Shown: positions 41,001 to 47,782 of the stretch, one piece after another
Position numbering within the stretch: position 1 is the stretch's first letter
Layout of the letters: each line of letters opens with the position of its first letter
Program-made: the position numbers and the translations under genes
NCBI GenBank assembly: GCA_038380795.1
Contig: CM076267.1
Location: 8,105,501 to 8,169,500 of the forward strand
From: Pyrocephalus nanus
Taxonomy: Eukaryota > Chordata > Aves > Passeriformes > Tyrannidae
Direction: 5' to 3'
DNA: 64,000 nucleotides
The notes under the pieces: model-generated
Told to the model about the DNA's origin: nothing
The model's input: the letters and a program-made list of their open reading frames with translations, nothing else
Databases searched by the model: none

Positions 41001-44000
41001 TCTGTGGGATCTTTGACATGCAGAAACCTCTTTAATAGCAATGGTATTCAATCTACAAAGGTTCAGGTGTCAGGAGGAGGACATAATGCACACAGGTTAC
41101 CTCCCCTTTTCCTGCTCTCTGTTGTGCCAGCAAAATGCTCAGTGTATCTTGCTACTTTGCAAGTATCTATATCAAACATATTAAAAACTGAGTACAGATC
41201 TTCCTGTTTAGGCTGTGTTCCACAAAACATCACCTTTGGGGTTTGCTTTGTAGGTTATTTTCTGTAGTTTTCAAATCAACTGACTATAGGCTAGACTGTT
41301 GTGATAGAATAGTGGAGCTTGAACCAAAATATACTTGTCACAATTAATTGCATAGTTTAAAGATCATGACCAGGTCAATGTGATCTCCATTCACTCTTAA
41401 ACTGAAGTTTTACATTTCCTTTAAAAGTAATTCTTGCAGATATAGCTGCACACTGTAAAATGATACCATCACAGTAGCACAATGGCCTTTATTGTTTCTA
41501 AAGAGAAATGAATCACCAAAAATCTCTATCCCATTGTTAGGGATATGGTGGCTACATTACATCAATGATCCTGAAATCCAGTGAACGGCTCTTCAAGTGT
41601 GGAGCTGTGGTGGCACCAATCACAGATATGAAGTTATATGGTAAGTATTCCCTACCCTGCATCTATATGATAGTCTATTCAAAATGTCTTTTATTCATGG
41701 AGGTGTTATTTATTTTAACTAAGGGCAGATAATGTAGCAACATCAATGAGATTTCACCTTACTGTCTCATTCTCTTCTTTAAATGGAAGTGAAGCTAACA
41801 CTGGGACAGTTTACCAAAGCACACATCAGATACATTATAATTAACACCACTGATTTTTTCAAAGGAGTTGTTTCCTGTTCTCCACTGAAACTCATTTCCT
41901 AAGGACCCTTTAGGGTCAGCATGATCAGCATGAATCAAGACTTATATGAGGAATGATTCTTTTAAGGTTAGCAGTCAATTCCCTACAATATCAACCATGT
42001 TTTCATTCAATCACAGGATATTTTGGTTATGTATATGAAGTTTAGGGCACAGGCTCTGGACTGTGGTACGTGGGAAATCAGGGCACATTCCTTTACTGGT
42101 CTGTTAAACTTTTCATTGCATTTTGGTTTGGGTTTTGTTTTGGGCTTGAGGTTTTTTGTTATTGGTTGTGGGCTTGGGTTTTTCTTTGGGAAGGGGAGTT
42201 GGTTGATTTTTGTTTGGTTTCTTTTTTTAACTATTTAAAAATGGTTTTCAGTGGTACAATAAAATGATACATTTTGGTTCTAAATGAACATCTCTGTTGA
42301 CTTAATGGCTTAAATAGCATCTCCCGACTCTAGGTCGATTTTTAAAGAGAAGTAACTTTGAATTCACAAGTTTTTGTTTTACTTCTACAGCATCAGCTTT
42401 TTCAGAAAGATACCTTGGGATTCCATCAAAAGAGGAAATTACCTATCAGGTAAGTTAGCATAAAAATGTAACTTAAAATGACCATTTTACTCTCAAAATG
42501 CAACTCAGTTACACTGTGTGTGTTTGTTTGCCAGGCATCCAGTGTATTACACAACCTTCATGGTTTAAAAGAAGCGAATTTGCTAATAGTTCACGGAACA
42601 GCTGATGGTAAGTATTTAGAGATGCAATTAATTGAGAGTCAGAACTTAATAGGCAGGCATTCAAGGACTGATGGGACACACATCAAGAAAGTACATTTTT
42701 AGTTTTACTATCCCTCTGATAGGATTTTTTTCTTTTGTTTCAACTTTTAACTCTAAACTGGTGACATTTTTCTTTGCTGAATATTTGCACCTTTTAGGTA
42801 CTGTATGTTCTAATTTGTTTAAATCTTGAGGACCACTGTCTTGCTAGTGAAAGGTATTACATGAATTATTAATAGAATTACATACATTTTTAATGTTGTT
42901 TTAAATTCATAGAAATTCTGCAGAATTATCAGTACAGTTGGTGAAGTACATCACCACATGGAAAGCTAATCTTTTCAGCTAATTAATTACAAGGTAGTGT
43001 GAAAGCATCTGAAGCTGAAGCTATACATAACCTTTTAATAGCACCAATACTTTTAGCAGTAGTTTAAGACAGAAAATGAGTAGAACAGGGTAAGTTCTAG
43101 CACTTTTAGTGGAATCACAAGATGTGTCAAATGAGATAATTTGTAATTAAAGATTTAAATTTAACTGCACTGTATTTTTTTGAACTTTCTTAACTGATGT
43201 AAGTCTGAAGAACAAGCTTTGATGCAGGCACAAATTACAGTGCTACAACCAGCTCCTCTGAACAGATTCACATGCCTACTTCTTTCCCCAGCATTTTTCT
43301 GGTGAATATGGGATAACAGAAGGTTTCTTACTCCTCATTCTGGAGGCATAAGTACCTCACAGTGATGGGCTGATGTGAGAGTGCCCATGCACAGCTGGCA
43401 CAGTGAGAATGGCACCTGCCAGCCTGTCACACCGGTGTGAAGGCACCAAACCTGTGTTATGGATCCAAAGTGCAATCAAAGGGGTACAAACACTGTCCAG
43501 TGTTTCTTCCCAGAGCACAGGGGAGAGGGACAAAGAAGATATACTGGGTGACTGAGCAGGAATGAGCATCTCAGACTTTGCTGATTGTAACAGGCAGCAG
43601 CAATTTCTGCCCCTCTGAACTTGGTCCTGACAGAAATTGGGACTTCAATAGGTATCTGAGCAATGCAGTGTGCTCAAGCCTAGGACTCTGATTGCCTGCA
43701 GCCCTTGTTTAATATCACATCCAGTGACACCACCCAGCCCACTTGCAGCCCAAGCCCTGCAGGATTAGGACATCATAATAAAGCTGCCTGGTTTTACCAC
43801 ACAAAGTTTAAGTTACTGATGGGTTGGAGAAACTCCATTTCCTTAAGAAGCGTGGGCTGTAATAACCCTGTGCAAGCAGTAGAAAATCCAATGTGCTTTT
43901 CTTCAACACAATTATAAAATGTCTAGGTGTTCAAACAGAATGGTTTTACACACCTCTAAACTATCTCAGTGAGTGTAAATGAATGGTAAAGACAGGAGCC

Positions 44001-45934
44001 CTCAGAGAGTGCATGGAAAGTATGGCTTCCCTTGAGGCTTCCAGCTCCTTCTCCAAAACCTCTGTTGTAACACCCTGTATTGCTGTTTCTGATGGGGCTG
44101 GGCACTTCTGACCTTAAAGGTAGTCAGCTTCTGATGCAGTAATTACAGAGGTTGGAAATGTTTTCAGCCAAAGCTGTTTAGCAAATAAGTATTTCATATT
44201 AGTGTAGCTTTTTCTAATAATATCAAATTTTGTCTTGCAGCTAAAGTCCACTTCCAGCATTCAGCAGAACTAATTAAACATCTAATAAAAGCTGGGGCTA
44301 ATTACACTATGCAGGTATGTGCACTGTGGCTTTTCCTATAAACATCGTTGAACATTTAACCTCCTATTGCTATTTCTTCACTGAGAAGGACCCTCCCTAC
44401 CACAATGCAGCAGCATTACCTCAATTTGCAGTTAGAAGTCTGTTTAATCCCATTTTCCTCACTGTTAGTATAGATGTCAAGAGCTATATCATCTTGTTCT
44501 CCTAGGCTCTCTCTCATCTTTCTGTTTTTCCACCTGTTTGTCTTACAACACTATACAAAGTGCTCTGGAATCCATATGCACTACTTGTCAAAGGGAGATA
44601 TCACTACTTTAGTTCCTTTTCACTTAAAAAAGTATTGAGACACGTGAGAGTAATTTCCCCTTATTTTCAGCATTTAGATTTACTAAAAGGCAGATAAAAG
44701 GCGAGAGCAGCATTCCCTCTCTGCACTGCCTTGCAGAGGAGGATGTTGTGAGAGCAAGATGGGAAGAGCAGGACAGGGCTGCTGCCAATGCACAGACCTG
44801 CACAGGAACCACCCAGAGCACGTGGATGTTGCTGGCCAAGGGCTCTGATTGCATCAAACCTTCCTGTATCTCTGACATGACCTTGTTCTGGGTCACTCCT
44901 CTAAATATCTCTGATGTTACACATTGCAAGCCTCGACCTTGCTCAGGGTGATCCTGTAGTGATCCTTTTCACTGAAGCGTGTGAGCTCCTGTCAGGGAGG
45001 AGGTGGCAACAAGGGGGTTAGTGCCACTCAGGAAAAGGACTTTATATGTACAATCTGTTCCCACTGCCCTTGTGATTTCAGCTGAGGTGATGTGAAGGCC
45101 TGTGGAGAGAGGAAGAAGCAGGAATGACAAGAGTTGTCTCAGAAGAGCCCTGTTGAGCCCTTCTGATGCAACCTTGTGATAACCTGAGTCTGAGCAAGCA
45201 GCTGAAGCCTTTTGCCTCAGGCCACCTCAGGTCTCTTGTCTCCTAGTCTGGATTTCTTTATTCAGACTGGAAATGTTTGCTCAGCCTCACTTGGGAGAGA
45301 TTCCCAGTGGGATTTGATTTAGGAGATAAAAATACCCACATCCACCCTGGTAGAGAAAGAAAAGATGGGCTTTAGATAAGATAGCAAGACAGTTAAAAAT
45401 ATGAATAAAAAGGTTTTTTGCTGAACACTTAGAAGCTGAGATATTGAGAGGTCTTTAAAAGCATGAAGTAATTAATCCTCATTGACATTAATGGGGTTTG
45501 GATGCCTAGGCACCATTGAAAATGCCAGCTAAGTAAACTGTTGTAAGCCCAATGGCTAAGAATACAAATTTTTTCACTTCTGCAGATCCCACTGCAGTGG
45601 TTGTTTTATGTAAGTTCAAATTCCAAGAGAATGAGTTTTACTTTGAGTTTTATTAGCTTTCCTCGATGCCATAAAACTAATGTTATCATCCTGTTGTCAT
45701 CTAAAACATTTTGAAGATCAGAGAAAGAAAATTAGAGCCCTAAATATTTGAAAAGCCTATAAAAACTATTTACTTTTTTCCTTTCTCCTCTGCTAGATCT
45801 ACCCGGATGAAGGTCATAACATTGCTTCTGAGAAAAGCAAATATCACCTTTACAGCACAATCCTTGGGTTTTTTAGTGCTTGTTTAAAGGAGGAGACACC
45901 AATTTTACCACAGGAACCTGAAGAGGATGAATAA
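1026..45934 (+). CDS. DPP10: DPP10 (inactive dipeptidyl peptidase 10), 3' three quarters of the gene, 19 coding exons
   Basis: Nineteen exons joined by GT-AG introns give one uninterrupted 605-residue reading that ends in a stop at 45932-45934. The order matches DPP10 as I know it: propeller motifs [53 protein letters not shown] and [19 protein letters not shown]; then the hydrolase domain with [38 protein letters not shown] and YPDEGHN; then the C-terminus [12 protein letters not shown]10 is a type II membrane glycoprotein of the S9B family that has lost peptidase activity and associates with Kv4 channels, changing their traffic and gating. Glycine 459 of this reading stands where DPP4 has its catalytic serine; Asp535 and His567 are kept. 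DPP6 is excluded by the GKGYGG elbow (DPP6 has Asp there) and by the C-terminus. Exons for the cytoplasmic tail, membrane helix and first blades lie upstream of the window. Coordinates span introns; exact exons are listed separately. Confidence 0.96.
1147..4436 (+). other. DPP10: intron 1-2 (3.3 kb)
   Basis: AT-rich intron. The only distinct structure is the A/C-rich low-complexity block around 3989-4090. Open frames in it show no recognisable family. Confidence 0.8.
4011..4090. repeat. A/C-only low-complexity tract
   Basis: 80 nt composed solely of A and C, built from AAAC, AACA and ACCCC units, with a less pure A/C stretch just upstream from 3990. Probably a degenerate (AAAC)n simple repeat. 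Confidence 0.85.
4437..4591 (+). CDS. DPP10: DPP10 exon 2 of window (beta-propeller)
   Basis: 155 nt, phase 1 in, phase 0 out. Acceptor TTTTGCAG, donor GTAAGA. Codes residues 41-92, with [12 protein letters not shown], a blade motif shared by DPP4, DPP6 and DPP10, and KGKQYPYPK. The NDS sequon at residue 65 corresponds to the human N-glycosylation site I recall as Asn257. Confidence 0.97.
5070..5096. repeat. poly(A) tract, 27 nt
   Basis: 27 uninterrupted A on the + strand, preceded by CATCAAAAT. Could be a simple tract or a retroposon tail; nothing upstream is recognisable as a retroelement. Confidence 0.9.
6095..6530. other. GC-richer intronic block of unknown origin
   Basis: A stretch with far more G and C than the flanking intron, with motifs such as GAGCTGGGGGGACAGACC and CAGAGACACAGGGGCAG. 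It has no long open frame. It may be an old transposable element that I cannot name, or a small regulatory island. Confidence 0.35.
6401..6426. repeat. 13-bp exact tandem duplication
   Basis: GTTTGCTGTGAAG occurs twice head to tail (6401-6413, 6414-6426), followed by a decayed third start GTGTGCTTT. Inside the GC-richer block. Confidence 0.8.
7836..7933 (+). CDS. DPP10: DPP10 exon 3 of window (beta-propeller)
   Basis: 98 nt, phase 0 in, phase 2 out. Acceptor TTTTCCAAAG, donor GTATAT. Codes residues 93-124, beginning [17 protein letters not shown] and ending LMPPDSFKS; the last arginine codon is split over the junction. Matches the DPP10 family closely, with Thr-Asn-Pro where human has Val-Asn-Pro as I recall it. 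Confidence 0.97.
8752..8810. repeat. compound (AAT)n / (AACAATAAT)n microsatellite
   Basis: A 59-nt trinucleotide array in which the unit alternates between AAT and AAC with a regular 9-nt super-period in its first part, then becomes pure AAT. Likely polymorphic in length. Confidence 0.92.
10070..10092. repeat. perfect 10-bp inverted repeat with 3-nt loop
   Basis: CACTTGTTAT at 10070-10079 and ATAACAAGTG at 10083-10092 are exact reverse complements around TTT. A very tight cruciform or RNA stem-loop candidate in the intron about 460 nt before exon 4. Confidence 0.8.
10552..10675 (+). CDS. DPP10: DPP10 exon 4 of window (beta-propeller)
   Basis: 124 nt, phase 2 in, phase 0 out. Acceptor TTTACTTAG, donor GTAAGT. 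Codes residues 125-166 with [13 protein letters not shown] and [19 protein letters not shown]. The NIS sequon at residue 150 corresponds to the human glycosylation site I recall as Asn342. Two cysteines (VCE and GAC) lie in a blade region where S9B proteins form a disulfide. Confidence 0.97.
10676..12689 (+). other. DPP10: intron 4-5 (2.0 kb)
   Basis: Holds a T/G-rich low-complexity stretch at about 12080-12145 and ends in the T27 tract at the exon 5 acceptor. Nothing else recognised. Confidence 0.75.
12660..12686. repeat. T27 tract forming the exon 5 polypyrimidine tract
   Basis: 27 uninterrupted T directly followed by CAG and the 39-nt microexon. It acts as the acceptor's polypyrimidine tract, and as a homopolymer it is probably length-variable. 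Confidence 0.92.
12690..12728 (+). CDS. DPP10: DPP10 exon 5 of window, 39-nt microexon
   Basis: 39 nt, in frame on both sides (13 codons, residues 167-179), coding [13 protein letters not shown]; the human counterpart as I recall it is KYEMTSDTWLSQQ. The acceptor is extreme: an unbroken run of 27 T (12660-12686) followed directly by CAG. Donor GTACAG. Because it is symmetrical, skipping it would delete 13 residues without a frameshift. Confidence 0.93.
12729..13836 (+). other. DPP10: intron 5-6 (1.1 kb)
   Basis: AT-rich intron with no repeat, RNA gene or extra exon that I can recognise. Confidence 0.75.
13837..13944 (+). CDS. DPP10: DPP10 exon 6 of window (beta-propeller)
   Basis: 108 nt, phase 0 on both sides. 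Acceptor ACATTTATAG, donor GTAAGG. Codes residues 180-215, including [37 protein letters not shown] symmetrical exon; strongly conserved with other vertebrate DPP10. Confidence 0.97.
13945..18060 (+). other. DPP10: intron 6-7 (4.1 kb)
   Basis: AT-rich intron. Contains an A19 tract at 16948-16966 running into A/C-rich sequence. No recognisable transposable element or extra exon. Confidence 0.75.
16948..16966. repeat. poly(A) tract, 19 nt, with A/C-rich continuation
   Basis: 19 A followed by CAAAAAAACCACAACAC. A simple low-complexity sequence. Confidence 0.85.
18061..18152 (+). CDS. DPP10: DPP10 exon 7 of window (beta-propeller)
   Basis: 92 nt, phase 0 in, phase 2 out. Acceptor CTCTCTCCAG, donor GTAAGC. 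Codes residues 216-245: [18 protein letters not shown] then [12 protein letters not shown]. The Ile codon is split over the junction. Confidence 0.97.
18153..19658 (+). other. DPP10: intron 7-8 (1.5 kb)
   Basis: No repeat or additional exon recognised. Confidence 0.75.
19659..19706 (+). CDS. DPP10: DPP10 exon 8 of window, 48 nt
   Basis: 48 nt, phase 2 in and out. Acceptor TTTTGGGCACAG, donor GTAAGA. Codes residues 246-261, [16 protein letters not shown]. The serine codon that follows is split with the next exon. Short but unmistakable by sequence and by phase on both sides. Confidence 0.95.
19707..20389 (+). other. DPP10: intron 8-9 (683 bp)
   Basis: Short AT-rich intron with nothing recognisable in it apart from its splice sites. 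Confidence 0.8.
20390..20511 (+). CDS. DPP10: DPP10 exon 9 of window (cysteine-rich propeller segment)
   Basis: 122 nt, phase 2 in, phase 1 out. Acceptor TTTTTTTCCACAG, donor GTAAGT. Codes residues 262-302: [17 protein letters not shown], then [19 protein letters not shown] and LLHCK. Four cysteines are kept, in the arrangement shared with DPP4 and DPP6 where they form propeller disulfides. Confidence 0.96.
20512..24280 (+). other. DPP10: intron 9-10 (3.8 kb)
   Basis: Contains a short TG run near 20955-20967 and a small GGTGCAGGGT duplication near 24040-24062. No transposable element or extra exon recognised. Confidence 0.75.
24281..24328 (+). CDS. DPP10: DPP10 exon 10 of window, 48 nt
   Basis: 48 nt, phase 1 in and out. 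Acceptor CTCGAAACAG, with a TCTGTTTTTCTTCTCTC tract before it; donor GTGAGT. Codes residues 303-318, [16 protein letters not shown], with the following Lys codon split. A G-quadruplex motif lies 51 nt into the next intron (24380-24399). Confidence 0.94.
24380..24399 (+). promoter_or_regulatory. canonical G-quadruplex motif in the sense strand
   Basis: Four G-runs of 3, 3, 3 and 4 separated by loops A, TTT and AGA. The motif is on the transcribed-RNA sense strand, with its first G 51 nt inside the intron after the GTGAGT donor of the 48-nt exon 10. Intronic G-runs near a donor are known splicing enhancers bound by hnRNP H/F; a role here is inference. Confidence 0.7.
25071..25090. repeat. poly(T) tract, 20 nt
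   Basis: 20 uninterrupted T on the + strand. No adjoining sequence that I can recognise as a minus-strand retroposon. Confidence 0.9.
25622..25649. repeat. poly(A) tract, 28 nt
   Basis: 28 uninterrupted A, preceded by AAAAAAAAACAAACC. The longest homopolymer in the window; no recognisable retroposon body upstream. Confidence 0.9.
26132..26155. repeat. 12-bp exact tandem duplication near exon 11 acceptor
   Basis: TATGTCTGGTGC occurs twice head to tail, ending 31 nt before exon 11. It therefore covers the place where the branch point would be expected. Confidence 0.85.
26187..26285 (+). CDS. DPP10: DPP10 exon 11 of window (propeller to hydrolase link)
   Basis: 99 nt, phase 1 in and out. Acceptor CTTCCTGTTTCTAG, donor GTAAAT. 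Codes residues 319-351: [20 protein letters not shown], then [13 protein letters not shown]. This closes the propeller and leads into the alpha/beta-hydrolase fold. Confidence 0.96.
26394..26463 (+). CDS. DPP10: DPP10 exon 12 of window (start of hydrolase domain)
   Basis: 70 nt, phase 1 in, phase 2 out. It follows an intron of only 108 nt; acceptor TCTTTTCTTAAAAG, donor GTAAGT. Codes residues 352-374, [12 protein letters not shown] then [11 protein letters not shown], the first core beta strand of the hydrolase fold. The next intron, 9.1 kb, is the longest complete one in the window. Confidence 0.96.
28572..28588. repeat. poly(A) tract, 17 nt
   Basis: 17 A followed by GGAAAG and ten more A. 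Simple sequence. Confidence 0.85.
35350..35543. other. CpG cluster immediately upstream of exon 13
   Basis: Six CpG dinucleotides (35350, 35432, 35469, 35504, 35511, 35542) lie in under 200 nt of an intron that is otherwise nearly CpG-free, together with TGCTGCTGCTGCAG. It ends about 30 nt before the exon. It may be a conserved intronic element or an inserted sequence; I cannot tell which. Confidence 0.4.
35572..35766 (+). CDS. DPP10: DPP10 exon 13 of window (hydrolase domain, longest exon)
   Basis: 195 nt, phase 2 in and out. Acceptor GTTGGTATTTGCAG, donor GTACGT. Codes residues 375-439 with [37 protein letters not shown] and [12 protein letters not shown]. The FDGRGSG motif is the family's conserved strand-turn. 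His-Arg-Cys-Leu (residues 425-428) has Cys where the human protein, as I recall it, has Arg. Confidence 0.97.
35767..37348 (+). other. DPP10: intron 13-14 (1.6 kb)
   Basis: Includes a GC-richer patch at about 36480-36780. No transposable element or exon recognised. Confidence 0.75.
37349..37403 (+). CDS. DPP10: DPP10 exon 14 of window, 55 nt (first half of nucleophile elbow)
   Basis: 55 nt, phase 2 in, phase 0 out. Acceptor CTTTTTCTTTCAG, donor GTAATG. Codes residues 440-458: [19 protein letters not shown]. The last two codons (Gly457, Lys458) are the first two positions of the G-x-S-x-G elbow, which finishes in the next exon. Confidence 0.96.
37404..41540 (+). other. DPP10: intron 14-15 (4.1 kb)
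   Basis: Lies exactly between the two halves of the nucleophile elbow. AT-rich; no transposable element, RNA gene or additional exon recognised. Confidence 0.75.
41541..41640 (+). CDS. DPP10: DPP10 exon 15 of window (mutated nucleophile elbow)
   Basis: 100 nt, phase 0 in, phase 1 out. Acceptor CCCATTGTTAG, donor GTAAGT. Codes residues 459-491: [18 protein letters not shown], then [15 protein letters not shown]. The very first codon, GGA at 41541-41543, is Gly459 at the position of the catalytic serine of DPP4 (Ser630), which explains the lack of peptidase activity known for DPP10. Confidence 0.97.
41641..42390 (+). other. DPP10: intron 15-16 (750 bp)
   Basis: Contains a T/G-rich tract at 42110-42235 with six GGG runs, the last four of which form a G-quadruplex motif (42170-42196). 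Confidence 0.8.
42170..42196 (+). promoter_or_regulatory. G-quadruplex motif in T/G-rich intron tract
   Basis: Four sense-strand G-runs (42170-42172, 42176-42178, 42188-42190, 42193-42196) with loops of 3, 9 and 2 nt. Two further GGG runs lie at 42130 and 42142. About 195 nt before exon 16. Confidence 0.55.
42391..42449 (+). CDS. DPP10: DPP10 exon 16 of window, 59 nt
   Basis: 59 nt, phase 1 in, phase 0 out. Acceptor TTTTACTTCTACAG, donor GTAAGT. Codes residues 492-511: [20 protein letters not shown]. The S-E-R-Y-L-G motif corresponds to the T-E-R-Y-M-G of DPP4. Only 85 nt of intron separates it from the next exon. Confidence 0.96.
42535..42607 (+). CDS. DPP10: DPP10 exon 17 of window (Asp of former triad)
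   Basis: 73 nt, phase 0 in, phase 1 out. Acceptor TTTGTTTGCCAG, donor GTAAGT. Codes residues 512-535: [17 protein letters not shown], then IVHGTAD. Asp535 (GAT 42604-42606) aligns with the catalytic Asp708 of DPP4 and is kept. Confidence 0.97.
42608..44240 (+). other. DPP10: intron 17-18 (1.6 kb)
   Basis: No recognisable repeat, RNA gene or extra exon. The middle (about 43340-43780) is somewhat richer in G and C than the ends. Confidence 0.75.
44241..44314 (+). CDS. DPP10: DPP10 exon 18 of window
   Basis: 74 nt, phase 1 in, phase 0 out. Acceptor TTTTGTCTTGCAG, donor GTATGT. Codes residues 536-560: [17 protein letters not shown], then AGANYTMQ. The NYT sequon at residue 556 corresponds to the human site I recall as Asn748. 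Lys537 or its neighbour takes the place of the substrate-binding Asn710 of DPP4. Confidence 0.97.
44315..45796 (+). other. DPP10: intron 18-19 (1.5 kb)
   Basis: The last intron. Its middle, about 44690-45260, is clearly richer in G and C than the flanks; it may be a decayed transposable element but I cannot assign a family. Confidence 0.7.
45797..45934 (+). CDS. DPP10: DPP10 terminal coding exon, with stop codon
   Basis: 138 nt of coding sequence ending in TAA (45932-45934). Acceptor TTCTCCTCTGCTAG. Codes residues 561-605: [33 protein letters not shown], and the acidic end [11 protein letters not shown] that is diagnostic for DPP10. His567 (45815-45817) aligns with the catalytic His740 of DPP4. 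After GHN the sequence reads I-A-S, one residue longer than the V-S that I recall for human DPP10. Confidence 0.97.
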   Translation: MYPDEGHNIASEKSKYHLYSTILGFFSACLKEETPILPQEPEEDE

Positions 45935-45979
45935 GGAAACCTATTTGTGTAGTACTGAAGGGGACTTACTCTGCGGCTC

Positions 45980-45997
45980 AATAAACCCTTAAATAAA
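45980..45997 (+). promoter_or_regulatory. proximal polyadenylation signals (two AATAAA)
   Basis: Two canonical AATAAA hexamers, 45980-45985 and 45992-45997, lie 46 and 58 nt after the DPP10 stop codon. Use of either would give an extremely short 3' UTR. No strong GT-rich downstream element is obvious, so actual use is uncertain. Confidence 0.4.
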
Positions 45998-46084
45998 AGT
46001 GACTGTAAGATTGCAGATTCTGCAGAAGCTCAAGGGCAGCTAAAGGATATCACAGTGGAACAGCACATTTACAGACAATGAGCT

Positions 46085-46090
46085 AATAAA
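46085..46090 (+). promoter_or_regulatory. candidate polyadenylation signal AATAAA
   Basis: AATAAA about 150 nt after the DPP10 stop codon, in the sense orientation. A candidate only. Confidence 0.3.
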
Positions 46091-46432
46091 CTGGAATTCG
46101 ACTGCAAAGTCCAAACATATTACCAAGGGACAAAACCTTTACCTTTATGGAAGGTCAACAGTTGGTTACAGTTTCCTGGAAGAACTTAGTTTTGCATAAG
46201 TGTAGGGTTAGTGCATGTTTGTTATGTTAAGCCTCACTGTTGGTTCTGCAAGTGGTTGCTCGTTTTTTAATTTAAATGCACATCTTTATTCATCTTTGCA
46301 TAAGGCACAACCTATCATAAGTATTATGGCCACTAATATTCTAAAAGGTGAACTGCAATCTAACACTCTACTGTAATGTTACAATAAGTGCAATTCTTCT
46401 GCTGTCTATTACACGTAAGAAACCACAGAGAT

Positions 46433-46438
46433 AATAAA
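46433..46438 (+). promoter_or_regulatory. candidate polyadenylation signal AATAAA
   Basis: Sense-strand AATAAA about 500 nt after the DPP10 stop codon. The sequence 30 to 40 nt downstream is T-rich with scattered GT, which is compatible with a cleavage site. Confidence 0.3.
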
Positions 46439-47213
46439 GGGCACGATATTTTCTCTAGTTTCTGCTCAAGGGGATATTGTCTAGTGTATCATATGACATT
46501 GATATTGAAAATTATTTCCCCACACACAATTTCAACATTTGCAATTATTACTGTACCTACTAGTAACCAATAAGGGATTTTTTGGTGGTGTGCTCTTGGT
46601 CTTTATGTATATACCCAGGATTCCCTAAGCAGAAAATATTTCTGAGGTTGAAGGATTTCTTTCAAGATGTAATTGACAGCTGTGTTTAAAACAATATCTG
46701 CAATTGAAATCATTCCCCAGTCCATTGTTTCCTTAAAATATGTTTGAGTTGTGTTTTGGTATTGTTTATAGTAGTTAATAGTTTGCTAGTTACACTCTAA
46801 TTTTAGAATATGCTACTTTGTCACATGTAAATTAGAAACATAAATATTAAATTATAGTTTCAGATAAAGAAAGTTTATTAACAATGTATAATGCCACTGA
46901 GTAATACTTTACTCCTCAAATGAAGACATATTTTGTATAGTGCATCTTCCTTTTCTTCCATCTGGTCTCGGATGTAATTCTGATGTGCATCAAGGTGGTG
47001 ACGTAGCTGGAACACACCATTAGTTTTTATTCCAAGGCTGCTCATTAAGTCTCTTGCAACAGGATTTAGCTTCAACAGCAATCACAAAGAAATGAAATGG
47101 TTTTCATTCAAGACTAAGGAAGAATCTTAGAAGTTAAATTTTATTATTGTTCAGCCCCTCATACACCTATTTATTTGCAGGGTGAATTACAGCAATATAA
47201 ATTGAAACTATCA

Positions 47214-47219
47214 AATAAA
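47214..47219 (+). promoter_or_regulatory. candidate polyadenylation signal AATAAA
   Basis: Sense-strand AATAAA about 1.28 kb after the stop codon. Followed within 30 nt by a GTTTGGGTTTG stretch that resembles a downstream GT-rich element. Confidence 0.35.
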
Positions 47220-47756
47220 CAAGGCAGCCAGTTTGGGTTTGCAGAATATTAACTCTGATCATGAAAATCAAGTATGGTGTTGGCTTAATTTTAGATATCT
47301 TTCAAACGTATGTGAAAACTCTTGACAGATGCTGTGCCACTTACAATAGCTGTAGTTTTTTTATTTCTGGATAAATTCCAAATACTTTCCTACCCAATTA
47401 AGGTTTAATTTCTTTCAAGATTAAAAAGAAAGTAATTTTTTGAAGGTAAATATGCTGTTTAAGATGTAAAGTTTGCATATTTTATGAGAATGGGAATTGT
47501 TTTTAATGTAATCAAAAAGCACCTGGAGCTTTTTTACTCATCAATTCCTTTTGGAATATTTTCTTTCACAGTTAGGATTTTTTTATGATGCAAATAATTA
47601 ATTTGTCTGAAAGTTGTGGTTTTATGGAACACTGGAAAGTCTCTGTCTTTTTAATGTTTAGTATTTATCTTGTTTTATTAGCAATGTTTAACTATTTTTC
47701 AATTAATTTAATACAGTTTTAATGTGCAATGATATCTTGTTTGGGTCCCAATGTCA

Positions 47757-47782
47757 CCACAAAGCATGGCTTTGCTTTGTGG
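47757..47782 (+). other. perfect 9-bp hairpin in the 3' UTR
   Basis: CCACAAAGC at 47757-47765 is the exact reverse complement of GCTTTGTGG at 47774-47782, with an 8-nt loop ATGGCTTT. In the mRNA sense it would fold as a compact stem-loop. It is followed by a near repeat of AGTACATAT at 47790 and 47801. Confidence 0.6.

Noticed and set aside
1026..45934. Assignment to DPP6 or DPP4 instead of DPP10
   Set aside because: DPP4 would have Ser in the elbow and DPP6 an Asp; here it is Gly, and the C-terminus LPQEPEEDE is typical of DPP10.
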